DNA from: an uncultured Clostridia bacterium
GTDB lineage: Bacteria; Bacillota; Clostridia; Saccharofermentanales; Saccharofermentanaceae
Length of the DNA stretch: 50,847 nucleotides
Direction of reading: 5' to 3'
Assembly (NCBI GenBank): GCA_947304405.1
Contig: CAMZBB010000005.1
Span: 1-50,847 of the forward strand
The notes beneath the pieces were generated by a model. That model was given only the letters and a program-made list of their open reading frames with translations. It had not been told where the DNA came from and searched no databases. Each line of letters begins with the position of its first letter. The first letter of the stretch is position 1. Below are positions 40,764 through 50,600 of this stretch, piece after piece. The position numbers and the translations under genes were made by a program.

Positions 40764-42125
40764 ATGAAAAAGAACAATACAAATAAAAAGCCCAAAAAAG
40801 TAAATTCCCCGTATGAGGCCGCAAGGCTTCTTCGGCTTCAGCATATGTTCACCGCAATGTCGGTCATCGCGGTGCTTATGGCTGTCCTTATCATCGTGGC
40901 GGGAATGACCAAGCTCGCAAAGAGTATCTCTGTCCAGATGGAAGCCAACAAAAAGCCTTCAGGCACAGTCGTTCCCATTATCTCCACCGAGAACAAATTC
41001 ACTACGGTGGCTTCACTCCACAAAGAACTTCTCCCCGATAACCCCGAAGCCGATGCAATGTTCGGTCCTCTCAAAGAGCTCCCAGAAGATGAGGTCAAAA
41101 CTCCTGAGCATTTCAACGTTAAAGGACTCTATGTCGGAAGCGGCGGAAAGATCGATTCCGCGATAGATCTCTGCAAGAAGAGCGAGCTCAACACGATAGT
41201 CTTAGACCTCAAGAACGAATACGGCATTCCTTACATGTCCAAAAATGCCACCGCCAAGAAGATCGGTTACGTTTGGGACAATTACGTTCTCAAGGACATG
41301 ATCGACAAGTGCCATGCCAATGGGCTGCGCATCATCGGCCGAATAGTCTCTTTCAACGACTCGACCGCCGCAAAGAAGTTCCCCGACAGAGCGATCAAGG
41401 ACGTGAACGGCGACATGGTGCTCTTTTCGAGCGAGGGCAAACGTCCCTTCCTTAACCCGTACAACAGGGACAACTGGGAATATCTGATCGAGCTGGCTGA
41501 AGAAGCCGCATCCTACGGTATCGATGAGATACAGTACGACTACGTAAGATTTCCCGTCGGAAGAAAGAGCGATCTCCAGCCGTATTTCGGTGCGGAGGGC
41601 ACGTATCCTTCAAAAGCCGAGGCGATCAACCGTTTCCTGCAGGAAGCAAGGATCAGGCTTCAGGACAAGATGGGCGTTCCGGTCTCCGCGGATATTTTCG
41701 GTACGGTCTTAACATCTCCCGTAGATGCAAGGATAATCGGACAGGAATTCGAGACTCTCGGTATGACAGGGATCGACTCATGCTGTCCGATGGTCTATCC
41801 GTCACACTACGCACTTGGAACGAGATTAGGCGGAAGAGTATTCCCCTATCCGGATAAGGAGCCTTATCTGATCGTTTACAGCGTCTTGTACAGCTGTCAG
41901 GATACCTACCAACAAAAAGGATTCACAAATGTCCGGCCGTACATACAGTCTTTTACGGCATCCTATATCGGCAAGGGCAACTACATACACTATGGTTACA
42001 ATGAGATCAACGCTCAGATAAAGGCCTGCCAGGACCTTGGCATAACTGAGTTCATCTTATGGGATCCGTCGGTAAACTATCCTGCAGGCAAATACGACGG
42101 CAATATGTTGGTCGAAACTGATTGA
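40764..42125 (+). CDS. DUF4015 putative glycoside hydrolase, membrane-anchored
   Basis: 453 residues. One membrane helix at about 31-50 follows a Lys/Asn-rich start, then a linker and a TIM-barrel-like domain from about 115 to the end. HFNVKGLYVGSGGKIDSAIDLCKKSELNTIVLDLKNEYG and YGIDEIQYDYVRFPVG are the DUF4015 signatures, with conserved acidic residues suited to glycosidic bond cleavage. The domain is assigned as a putative glycoside hydrolase by family only; the substrate is unknown. The ATG lacks a ribosome binding site and lies at the expected transcription start. The next Met (residue 28) is inside the run-up to the helix and also lacks a site. Confidence 0.82.
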   Translation: MKKNNTNKKPKKVNSPYEAARLLRLQHMFTAMSVIAVLMAVLIIVAGMTKLAKSISVQMEANKKPSGTVVPIISTENKFTTVASLHKELLPDNPEADAMFGPLKELPEDEVKTPEHFNVKGLYVGSGGKIDSAIDLCKKSELNTIVLDLKNEYGIPYMSKNATAKKIGYVWDNYVLKDMIDKCHANGLRIIGRIVSFNDSTAAKKFPDRAIKDVNGDMVLFSSEGKRPFLNPYNRDNWEYLIELAEEAASYGIDEIQYDYVRFPVGRKSDLQPYFGAEGTYPSKAEAINRFLQEARIRLQDKMGVPVSADIFGTVLTSPVDARIIGQEFETLGMTGIDSCCPMVYPSHYALGTRLGGRVFPYPDKEPYLIVYSVLYSCQDTYQQKGFTNVRPYIQSFTASYIGKGNYIHYGYNEINAQIKACQDLGITEFILWDPSVNYPAGKYDGNMLVETD

Positions 42126-42150
42126 TAAATAGGAACCCTAAGAATAAAAT
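42122..42150 (+). promoter_or_regulatory. Promoter of serS
   Basis: TTGATA (42122-42127, overlapping the preceding stop codon), 17-bp spacer, TAAAAT (42145-42150). The leader of about 25 nt is too short for a T-box. Confidence 0.5.
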
Positions 42151-42181
42151 AGGAAAGTTATAAAAGGCAAAGGAGACCGAT

Positions 42182-43471
42182 ATGCTCGATATCAAATTCC
42201 TCAGGACCAACCCTGACATCGTAAAACAGAACATAAAGAACAAGTTTCAGGACGATAAGCTTCCTTTAGTTGATGAAGTCATCGAACTGGACAAGGAATA
42301 CCGCGAGAGCAAGACCCGCGCGGAATATCTGAGATCCCAGCGCAACAAGATCAGCAAACAGATCGGCGCTCTCATGGCTCAGGGCAAGAAAGAAGAAGCC
42401 GAGGACATCAAGAAGCAGGTCACCGATATGGCTGAAGAACTTGAAGCATTATCGGTCAAGGAAGGCGAGTATGAGGAGAAGATCCGCAAGATCATGCTCG
42501 TTATCCCGAACATAATCGATCCTTCCGTCCCCATCGGCAAGGACGACTCCGAGAATGTTGAGATCGAGCGTTTCGGCGAGCCCTTCGTACCCGATTTTGA
42601 GATCCCCTATCACGTTGACATCATGGAAAACCTCAAGGGTATTGAACTCGATCAGGCTAGAGAGACTTCCGGCAACGGTTTCTATTATCTCAGGGGCGAT
42701 ATCGCAAGACTTCATTCCGCATGTCTCTCGTATGCAAGAGATTTCATGATCGACCGCGGTTTCACATACTACATCCCGCCCTACATGATCAGATCTTCCG
42801 TCGTTGACGGCGTTATGAGCTTCGCCGAAATGGAGAACATGATGTATAAGATCGAGGGCGAAGACCTCTATCTGATCGGAACTTCCGAGCACTCGATGAT
42901 CGGCAAATTCATTGATTCCATCATCGATGAGGCTGATATCCCTCAAGCATTGACCTCCTATTCCCCCTGCTTCCGCAAGGAAGTCGGTGCGCACGGAATC
43001 GAGGAGCGCGGCGTTTACAGGATCCACCAGTTCGAGAAGCAGGAGATGATCGTCGTCTGCAAACCCGAGGATTCCATGGATTGGTATAACAAGCTCTGGA
43101 AAAACACCGTTGATTTCTTCCGTTCACTCGACATCCCGGTAAGGACCCTCGAGTGCTGCTCCGGTGACTTAGCCGACCTCAAGGTCAAGTCTTGCGACGT
43201 TGAGGCATGGTCTCCGAGACAGAAGAAATACTTTGAGGTAGGCTCCTGCTCCAACTTGGGTGATGCACAGGCCAGAAGACTCAAGATCAGGATCAGAGGA
43301 GCCGAGGGCACATACCTTGCACACACCCTCAACAACACCTGCGTTGCTCCGCCGAGAATGCTCATCGCATTCCTCGAGAACAACCTTAACGAAGACGGCT
43401 CGATCCGTATCCCGGAACCGCTCCGCATGTACATGGGCGGCAAATCCGTTATCGAGGTACCCGGGAAGTAA
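42182..43471 (+). CDS. serS: Seryl-tRNA synthetase
   Basis: Charges tRNA-Ser and tRNA-Sec; class II synthetase. 429 residues. The N-terminal coiled-coil arm (about 1-110) starts MLDIKFLRTNPDIVKQNIKNK. The catalytic core has motif 2 (SPCFRKEVGAHGIEERGVYRIHQFEKQE) and motif 3 (LNNTCVAPPRMLIAFLENN), plus GTSEHSM and DVEAWSPRQKKYFEVGSCSNLGDAQARRL. Length and order are normal. AAAGGAGACCG precedes the ATG. Confidence 0.97.
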   Translation: MLDIKFLRTNPDIVKQNIKNKFQDDKLPLVDEVIELDKEYRESKTRAEYLRSQRNKISKQIGALMAQGKKEEAEDIKKQVTDMAEELEALSVKEGEYEEKIRKIMLVIPNIIDPSVPIGKDDSENVEIERFGEPFVPDFEIPYHVDIMENLKGIELDQARETSGNGFYYLRGDIARLHSACLSYARDFMIDRGFTYYIPPYMIRSSVVDGVMSFAEMENMMYKIEGEDLYLIGTSEHSMIGKFIDSIIDEADIPQALTSYSPCFRKEVGAHGIEERGVYRIHQFEKQEMIVVCKPEDSMDWYNKLWKNTVDFFRSLDIPVRTLECCSGDLADLKVKSCDVEAWSPRQKKYFEVGSCSNLGDAQARRLKIRIRGAEGTYLAHTLNNTCVAPPRMLIAFLENNLNEDGSIRIPEPLRMYMGGKSVIEVPGK

Positions 43472-43507
43472 TTTCTTTTCCGTTTCCTCAAAAAACAAGC
43501 AAAACAA

Positions 43508-43533
43508 AAAGCTCCGGGAAAAACCGGAGCTTT
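43508..43533. terminator. Bidirectional terminator, serS/rpmB
   Basis: A perfect 10-bp stem (AAAGCTCCGG at 43508-43517 with 43524-43533) and a 6-nt loop; T-rich sequence follows on the minus strand (TTTTTGTTTTG), weaker on the plus strand. Confidence 0.8.
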
Positions 43534-43557
43534 ATTAGTTATAGAATCAAAAAGAAA

Positions 43558-43755
43558 TTACGCTCTCTTGACCTTGCCGGAACGCAGGCAGCGGGTGCAG
43601 ACATTCATTGTCTTGGGGGTGCCGTCAACAACAACCTTAACTCTATGGACGTTAGCCTGCTGCGTTGTAAGCGCACGACGTGAAATCTGTGAACGCGTGA
43701 TTCTGATCTTTCTGCCGAAGAACATATCCTTCTGGCAAACTTCACACTTAGCCAT
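43558..43755 (-). CDS. rpmB: 50S ribosomal protein L28 (zinc-binding form)
   Basis: 65 residues of the large ribosomal subunit. MAKCEVCQKDMFFGRKIRITRSQISRR is the L28 start; CEVC near the N-terminus and CTRC near the C-terminus (NVCTRCLRSGKVKRA) make the four-Cys C+ form that binds zinc. AGGAGGTG precedes the ATG. Confidence 0.95.
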   Translation of the reverse strand: MAKCEVCQKDMFFGRKIRITRSQISRRALTTQQANVHRVKVVVDGTPKTMNVCTRCLRSGKVKRA

Positions 43756-43791
43756 GAAAACACCTCCTGTTAGAATTTCAAACGCTTGACA

Positions 43792-43820
43792 ATAATATCA
43801 CAATGAATCGCCGTATGCAA
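43792..43820 (-). promoter_or_regulatory. Promoter of rpmB
   Basis: Minus-strand TTGCAT (43815-43820), 17-bp spacer, TATTAT (43792-43797), close behind the stop of the upstream operon. Confidence 0.65.
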
Positions 43821-43828
43821 CAGGATTT

Positions 43829-45091
43829 TTACCTTGTAGCAAATACCCTTCTGATAGTGATTATCCTGTTCGTGATATCGTCTCCGGACTTGAACTGCTT
43901 TAACCTGATCGTAGTGGCAGCCGGAGATATCATGAGCAGCGTTCCGGTATCCGTACAGACCGCCTCCTCATATATGACTTCGCTTCCCGGCGCAGACTGC
44001 GGACTCCTTAAGAACAGTATGTCTCCCGGCATTATATCGCTGATTATCTCTTCGCCCGTGACCGCGTCATGAGACAGCGTTACCGCCTGTCCGAGCTTAC
44101 TTTGTTCGTTCATGGTTCTCGGCATCTTTATTCCGTTTACCTGTGAACAGACATAGACCGCTCCGTTTATCGATATGCCGTTTACTGTAACTCCGTTGGA
44201 AAGATAGCGTGCATTTACAAAAGTCAGGAGCGAGCTTACAAAATAACGGCTCGAGACAACCTGCAGATCATCTCTGGGCTTGAGTTCGATAACACCGGAC
44301 GATCCGATCCAGCCCGTTCCTCCTCCCGGCAGACTTACCTGATAAACGCCTTCACGGCTTATGTCGGCGTAGATCACCGTATTCATCATGACCTTGGTTA
44401 TCAGCGTACCGTTGCTCGCGTGCGTCATTACGTTTTTTGACGGGTCAGATATAACGAGCTTGAACTTGTGAAGGTCAGGCTCGACTGAAGCGGTATCATT
44501 AGTCAGACATTCGGTTCTCACCCAGCCCGTTATGCCGTCCATGGTCTTGATCTTGCAATACCCCTTTTTGTTGTCGCTGACGAATTTCACAGGCTCGTTG
44601 TAAAGCACCTCGGAAATACGATCAGAGTCCGCCCAGGGATCTTTCATGATGTACTCGCTGGACTTTTTTATTACCCTGTAGGATTTGTCATTATATTCAT
44701 ACTTAACAACAGGCTGTACGAAAAGCTCGATATTGGAGCCCTTGAACAGGTCAGGAAGGAATCTCGGAAGAATATAGAATATTCCGGCTATGAGGAAAAG
44801 GAAGATACCAAGCGCGCTGAGAAAAGCAAAAACGCGCCTTCTTCCCTTACGCTTAACGGTGGCCTGTTTCTCAGACAGTCCCCATTTGTCCTGCATGTCT
44901 TCAGCGCTGCCGTAGATACCGTCATCACTGAAGATGGACTTGATCTCACCGTCATCGCCGAATGTGACCTTCTTGCTGATAAGCCTTACGCCGCGGGCTT
45001 CTTCCGGATGGTCATCCATAGGGGAAGTCTTCTTTTTGAACGGCTTCCATATAGAGGATTTATTCTTCTTGTCCGGCTTGTTGGATTTCAT
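43829..45091 (-). CDS. Membrane-anchored SH3b protein with degenerate NlpC/P60 domain
   Basis: 420 residues. A charged cytoplasmic part (1-85) precedes a membrane helix at about 88-109 (FAFLSALGIFLFLIAGIFYI). Outside are two bacterial SH3-type modules (about 150-205, SEVLYNEPVKFVSDNKKGY; about 220-275, THASNGTLITKVMMN) and a C-terminal NlpC/P60-like domain (about 280-395). The latter keeps the framework (MPRTMNEQSKLGQAV, MPGDILFL) but where active enzymes have DCSG this one reads SINGA, and the usual His segment is also replaced. It is therefore probably not a peptidase, and may bind wall material. The start overlaps acpS (ATGA). Confidence 0.75.
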   Translation of the reverse strand: MKSNKPDKKNKSSIWKPFKKKTSPMDDHPEEARGVRLISKKVTFGDDGEIKSIFSDDGIYGSAEDMQDKWGLSEKQATVKRKGRRRVFAFLSALGIFLFLIAGIFYILPRFLPDLFKGSNIELFVQPVVKYEYNDKSYRVIKKSSEYIMKDPWADSDRISEVLYNEPVKFVSDNKKGYCKIKTMDGITGWVRTECLTNDTASVEPDLHKFKLVISDPSKNVMTHASNGTLITKVMMNTVIYADISREGVYQVSLPGGGTGWIGSSGVIELKPRDDLQVVSSRYFVSSLLTFVNARYLSNGVTVNGISINGAVYVCSQVNGIKMPRTMNEQSKLGQAVTLSHDAVTGEEIISDIMPGDILFLRSPQSAPGSEVIYEEAVCTDTGTLLMISPAATTIRLKQFKSGDDITNRIITIRRVFATR

Positions 45092-45501
45092 CCGGGTTGG
45101 TTATCCTTTCTGTCGGCGAGCATGGTGCAATATGCGGCTGCCATCCCGCCGTCATGTGTAAGGCTTACGGAGATCGAAAACACTCCGAGGCTGTCTGCCT
45201 TCTCTTTCGCTTTTCCTTTAAGGGCAAGAAAAGGAGCTCCTTTGGGATCAGTCAGGACTTCTATATCAGTCAGACCTATGCCCTTGCTCATTATACCCGT
45301 TCCCAAAGCTTTGCCGCAGGCTTCCTTTGCGGCAAATCTGGCGGCATAGCTTTCGGCCTTAGCCTTTACTGCAGGTTTGGAATCGCAGAATTCCTGCTCT
45401 TTTTCAGTGAAGCATTTGTTTATGAAGCTGCTCTCGTGCTTCTCGATTATCCTTATGAATCTTTCGATCTCTACGAGATCTGTTCCGCAAAGGATCTCCA
45501 T
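45088..45501 (-). CDS. acpS: Holo-[acyl-carrier-protein] synthase
   Basis: Transfers 4'-phosphopantetheine from CoA to the acyl carrier protein. 137 residues. ILCGTDLVEIERF carries the metal-binding Asp, and FTEKEQEFCDSK and YAARFAAKEACGKALGTG the second Glu and the substrate motif. The start lies one base after the stop of the dnaI-like gene, and its stop overlaps the next gene, so it is coupled within this operon. Confidence 0.94.
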   Translation of the reverse strand: MEILCGTDLVEIERFIRIIEKHESSFINKCFTEKEQEFCDSKPAVKAKAESYAARFAAKEACGKALGTGIMSKGIGLTDIEVLTDPKGAPFLALKGKAKEKADSLGVFSISVSLTHDGGMAAAYCTMLADRKDNQPG

Positions 45502-45502
45502 C

Positions 45503-46384
45503 TTATGTGATCTTCCCTGCCCTGCTGAGCTTGCCGCTTACGCGCATGTCGCAGCCTTTGATAAGGTCCGCCAACGGGAGTGCCGATACCAGAACGGTGC
45601 TGAGTCCGGACGCAGTGCGGACCTCAAGAACGCTGTTCAAGACCGAACCCGTATCTCCGTGGAGTGTAACATCATCGGCGAAATCGTCAATTATAAGGAA
45701 ATCGATATGCTTGAGGTCATCGATCGTCTCATCGTCTAACGCGGCTATATTCTCGCATTTTGTATAGAACGCGCTCTTGCCCAGGCTGATCGCAGTCTTG
45801 GCAATGCATACCGAAAGATATGTCTTCCCTGTCTGAGGTGCACCGCTGTATATCCAGAGCGGTTTCTCGGCAGCGTCACCCATTCCGAGCATTATCCTGA
45901 GCATATTCTTTTTTATCTCGGATCGTTTCTTTGCATCTCCAAGATAATCGTCCCTGTAATTCTTCATGGTAAAGGAAGTATAATCGCCCAGACCACAGCT
46001 CTCATAGCATTCTTCAAGTTCGGACTGCTTGCAAGAGCACACCCTCGGCGTGCCGTCTTTGCCTTTTACGAATCCCGTATCACCGCATTTTGTGCAGATG
46101 CTCTTCTCCATATCGAATTCGGGATCTATGTCATTGTCGCTTATGATCTGCTCCCTCTGGGACATAAGGCTCTCTTCTTCAATATCGTAACGCCTTGCAA
46201 GCTTCTCATCGTGATCTATCACTGCGATCAGTCTGTCCTTGCGGATATCTATGATCTTACCGTCTATGTCCTTCAGCTCCGGATACTTACCATATACGCG
46301 CTTCATCGATTCATCGCGTAATATCCTACTAGCTGCCTCTGTCTCGGCCAGGCCGGCCGCTATCAGTCCTTTGATCGTCTTCAT
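45503..46384 (-). CDS. DnaI/DnaC-like helicase loader ATPase
   Basis: AAA+ ATPase expected to load the replicative helicase onto DNA. I use the ATG at 46382-46384, about 293 residues, because GGTGA lies just upstream and the longer frame overlaps the previous gene. Visible features: a zinc-binding Cys group (CTKCGDTGFVKGKDGTPRVCSC), Walker A YSGAPQTGKTYL, Walker B FLIIDDFADD. The N-terminal region is helical and may contact the helicase. It directly follows the dnaD-like gene, the usual primosome pairing in Bacillota. Confidence 0.85.
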   Translation of the reverse strand: MKTIKGLIAAGLAETEAASRILRDESMKRVYGKYPELKDIDGKIIDIRKDRLIAVIDHDEKLARRYDIEEESLMSQREQIISDNDIDPEFDMEKSICTKCGDTGFVKGKDGTPRVCSCKQSELEECYESCGLGDYTSFTMKNYRDDYLGDAKKRSEIKKNMLRIMLGMGDAAEKPLWIYSGAPQTGKTYLSVCIAKTAISLGKSAFYTKCENIAALDDETIDDLKHIDFLIIDDFADDVTLHGDTGSVLNSVLEVRTASGLSTVLVSALPLADLIKGCDMRVSGKLSRAGKIT

Positions 46385-46385
46385 A

Positions 46386-47468
46386 TCAGTCACCGAACAT
46401 ATCAAGGATGTCGTCAGGTATTGCCTCGTCATCCTTCTTGTCCTTCTTATCTTCCGTGCGGGCCTTTTGTTCCTTATCCTTCACCGGCTTCTTATCTTCT
46501 GCCTGTCCGTCACTTTCTGTGTCCGCATCTGACAGAGACAATCCCGCCTCTGCGCCGGTCTTCCACTTGGATCCGCTGCGGTTCTTGCGTTGAGCGGATC
46601 TCCTCATATTCTCCTTATGTTCCTCTTCATTCAGCGTCGCCGCCTTCTCAGCGGTATCGATGCCCAAGTCAAACCACTTCTTCAGAGTCGTCTCTATGTT
46701 CATCAGCGTAAGGTTGTTCCTGAACTCGTTAACCCGGAAAGCATATGCGACAAGCTCCTCGTTCGCATTCAGATCATCAACCCAGCCGTGAATCCTTGAG
46801 ATGTCAAGATCCGTCATGTGCTTGCGCATGGTCTTGCTGCAGAGCTTGACCAATTTTTCTTTCAAAGAATTACGTTCAAGATACTTCTCAAGCTTGTCGG
46901 CTGTCGTGTATCCCTTCTCATACCAATGGGATGCGATACCCGCCATGGCATTGTATTTCCGTAAGATCCCGCGCTGGTATCCTTCCTCGAAGAGCTTATA
47001 GCATACGGTGCTTTCAAATCCGTATTCGTAAAGGCATTTGTCTATGAGGCGGTAATAATTGTAATCGATCACACCCCGGAAGAATGTCTTGGAGATCGAG
47101 GCTGAGAGCATCCTGTGTTCTTCGGTATTCTTCATTCCCGGTATGTCGCCGGATTCGCCCTTAGCCTTGCAGATCTTTACATATTCCTCGACTTCACGGC
47201 GCTTAAGGTCTTCCATGACGAACTTATCTTTGGAAGCTTTGATGAGCTTGGCTCCGAGCAGTTCCGTCAGTGCCTCTCTGACTTTATCCTCAGGGATCAC
47301 CTTGTATGTCTTTACGGATTTCTCGTCAAATTCCTTTTTGCCGACCGACATGTTAAGCCAGAGGTATACTACGACAGCCTCCCGGGACAACTCCTGAAGA
47401 TATCTGACCACGAAAATGTCATCCAGCTGGCTCTGCGATATCACAAGCTCACTGTAATCGTCGTTCAT
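46386..47468 (-). CDS. DnaD-domain replication initiation protein
   Basis: 360 residues. The N-terminal winged-helix region (about 10-90) is followed by two DnaB_2/DnaD-type helical modules: FRGVIDYNYYRLIDKCLYEYGFESTVCYKLFEEGY (about 135-215), then VAYAFRVNEFRNNLTLMNIETTLKKWFDLGIDT (about 240-280), which holds the YxxxIxxxW-like signature as NIETTLKKW. The C-terminal 80 residues are charged and probably disordered. Expected to work with the adjacent DnaI-like protein in loading the helicase. The stop precedes the next start directly. Confidence 0.85.
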   Translation of the reverse strand: MNDDYSELVISQSQLDDIFVVRYLQELSREAVVVYLWLNMSVGKKEFDEKSVKTYKVIPEDKVREALTELLGAKLIKASKDKFVMEDLKRREVEEYVKICKAKGESGDIPGMKNTEEHRMLSASISKTFFRGVIDYNYYRLIDKCLYEYGFESTVCYKLFEEGYQRGILRKYNAMAGIASHWYEKGYTTADKLEKYLERNSLKEKLVKLCSKTMRKHMTDLDISRIHGWVDDLNANEELVAYAFRVNEFRNNLTLMNIETTLKKWFDLGIDTAEKAATLNEEEHKENMRRSAQRKNRSGSKWKTGAEAGLSLSDADTESDGQAEDKKPVKDKEQKARTEDKKDKKDDEAIPDDILDMFGD

Positions 47469-47564
47469 CCGCCCGGTTCCCTTCCATTTCTTAAATCGAA
47501 GTTAATTATATCATGTTTAAGGGCCGCTTACGGTGGTCAAAAGGATTTAGTCCTCAAAAACAAA

Positions 47565-47592
47565 CCCGGCCCGGAACAAAGTCCGGACCGGG
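47565..47592 (-). terminator. Terminator of nifJ
   Basis: An 11-bp stem with one mismatch (47565-47575 with 47582-47592) and a 6-nt loop; on the minus strand it is followed by TTTGTTTTTGAGG. Confidence 0.85.
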
Positions 47593-47632
47593 ACAGGTAA
47601 TCCTGATTTAAGTTGATTAACTCAACCGGCTA

Positions 47633-50600
47633 TCAAGCCTCGTTAGCCTTCTTAACGTAAGAAGCATAACGGTCTCTTGAATCCTGATAGCATCTCTGGA
47701 AGAGGCCGTCAACAACATCAGCATCATACTTCTTGTAGAGCGAGTTGTAACGTACTTCTGCCTTGAGGAATTCGAAGAAGTCTGCTGTAGGCTCCTTGGA
47801 ATCGAGTGTGAAAGGATTCTTGCCTTCTGCAGTGAGAGCAGGGTTGAATCTGAAGAGGTGCCAGTAACCGCACTCAACAGCAGCCTTTTCTCTCTGCTGA
47901 GCTACCTTGAGGCCGCCCTTGATACCGTGGTTGATACAAGGTGCATAGCAGATAACGAGGGAAGGTCCCTGGTAAGCTTCTGCTTCTGTGAATGCCTTGA
48001 TGAGCTGGTTCTTGTCAGATCCCATAGCAACCTGAGCAACGTAAACGTAGCCGTAGCTCATAGCCATCATACCGAGATCCTTCTTCTTAACGTGCTTACC
48101 GCCTGCAGCGAACTGAGCAACAGCACCCTGAGGTGTGGACTTGGAAGCCTGTCCGCCTGTGTTGGAGTAAACCTCTGTATCGAGAACGAGAACGTTGACA
48201 TCCTCACCTGTAGCGAGAACGTGGTCAAGTCCGCCGTAACCGATATCGTAAGCCCATCCGTCACCACCGATGATCCACTGTGATCTCTTCATGAAGAAGT
48301 CCTCATAATCGAGAGCCTTCTTAGCAGCATCGGAACCTTCAGCCTTGAGAGCCTCAGCGAGCTTCTCTGCGATCTCACGTGTGTTATCAGCAGAATTGTA
48401 TCCGTCGATCCAAGCCTGTGCAGCAGCCTTGAGATCTTCAGAAGCTGTATTAGCTACTGTCTCCTCAACGAGCATCTTAGCTCTGGATCTGAGCTGCTTG
48501 TAGCCCAAATACATACCGAGACCGTGCTCAGCGTTATCCTCGAAGAGGGAGTTGCCCCATGCAGGACCGAAGCCTCTGTAGTTTGTTGTGTAAGGCATAG
48601 AAGGAGCAGAACCACCCCAGATTGAAGAACAACCTGTAGCATTGGAGATCTGCATTCTGTCGCCGAAGAGCTGTGTGAGGAGCTTAGCATAAGGTGTCTC
48701 ACCGCAGCCTGCGCATGCGCCGGAGAATTCAAGGAGCGGCTGCTCGAACTGTGAACCCTTGACGTTAGCCTTAGCCATCGGGTTGTCCTTGTGAGACAGA
48801 GCGATGCAGTAATCCCAGTTCTCAGCTTCCTTAAGGTTGTCCTTGAGAGGAGCCATTGTGATCGCCTTTTCCTTAGCGATACAAGACTCAACGCAGACGC
48901 CGCAGGAGAGGCAGTCCATAGCGGAAACCTGGATCCTGAACTTGTAGTTGTCGTAAGGCTTCATGCCTGCCTTTGTCTCGAAAGGTGCATTTGCAGCCTC
49001 TTCCTCTGTGAGGAGGAAAGGACGGATTGCAGCGTGAGGGCAAACGATGGAGCACTGGTTGCACTGGATGCACTTTGAAGCGTCCCAAACAGGGATATCA
49101 ACAGCAGTACCACGCTTCTCGTAAGCAGCTGTACCCTGAGGGAATGTACCGTCTTCCATGCCGACGAATGTGGAAACAGGGAGCTTGTTACCTTCCTGTC
49201 TGTTCATTACGTTAACAACCTTCTCGATGAATTCAGGAACAGCCTTCTTCTCAACAGGCTTATCCTCAGCTGTCTTCCAGGAATCAGGAATGTCAACTGC
49301 AACAACTGCATCAACACCTGCGTCGATAGCAGCATAGTTCATCTGAACAACGTCGTCACCCTTCTTACCGTAAGACTTGAGAGCTGCCTTCTTCATGTAG
49401 TCAACAGCCTGCTCAACGGGAAGGATTCCGGAAAGCTTGAAGAATGCAGACTGGCAGATTGTGTTGATCCTTCCGCCCAATCCGATCTCCTTAGCCTTAG
49501 CAACAGCGTCAAGAGTATAGAACTTGATGTTGTTGTTAGCGATATATCTCTTCATTGAACCAGGGAGTCTCTCTTCGAGCTCTTCTCTTGTCCACTGTGT
49601 GTTGAGGAGGAACGTGCCGCCCGGCTTCAGTGATGAGAGCATATCGTACTCATAAACATAAGACTGGTTGTGGCAAGCTACGAAGTCAGCCTTGTTGATG
49701 AGGTATGTGGAACGGATAGGTGTGTCACCGAATCTCAGGTCAGAGATCGTGATACCGCCGGACTTCTTGGAGTCATAAGAGAAGTAAGCCTGAGCGTACT
49801 TGTCTGTGTGGTCACCGATGATCTTGATGGAGTTCTTGTTAGCACCGACTGTACCGTCTGCGCCGAGACCCCAGAATCTAGCCTGAACAACGCCCTCGCC
49901 TGCAACTTCGATAGACTCGGAGCAATCGAGTGAGAGGAATGTAACGTCATCATCGATACCGATGGTGAATCTTTCCTTAGGCTGATCCTTCTTGAGTTCC
50001 TTATAAACAGCGAGTACGCACTCAGGTGTTGTATCCTTGGAACCCATACCATAACGGCCGCCGATGAGCTTAGGAGCATTCTTGCCGACATAAGCTGCAG
50101 CAACGTCAAGGAAGAGAGGCTCTGCATAAGAACCGGGCTCCTTTGTTCTGTCGAGGACTGCGATAGCCTTAACAGTAGAAGGAATTGCCTCGAGGAGCTT
50201 CTCAGCAGAGAAAGGACGATAGAGGTGAACCTTAACGAGACCAACCTTCTCACCGTGAGCGTTGAGGAAGTCGATAACTTCTTCAGCAGTCTCGCAGACA
50301 GAACCCATAGCGATGATTACGCGGTCAGCGTCAGCAGCACCATAGTAGTTGAAGAGCTTGTAGTCTGTGCCACGGATCTCGTTGATCTTATCCATGTAGT
50401 ACTGAACCTGCTCAGGTACTGCAAGATAGAAGGGGTTGGAAGCTTCTCTGCCCTGGAAGTAGATATCAGGGTTCTGAGCTGTACCACGGAGTGTCGGGTG
50501 GTTAGGAGAAAGAGATCTCTTACGGAAAGCCTTGATTGCATCATAGTCAACCAATGATCCGAGTGTATCGTAGTCGATAACCTCGATCTTCTGGATCTCG

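Noticed and set aside
42126..42181. T-box leader for serS
   Set aside because: The intergenic region is under 60 bp and contains a promoter; there is no room for a T-box.
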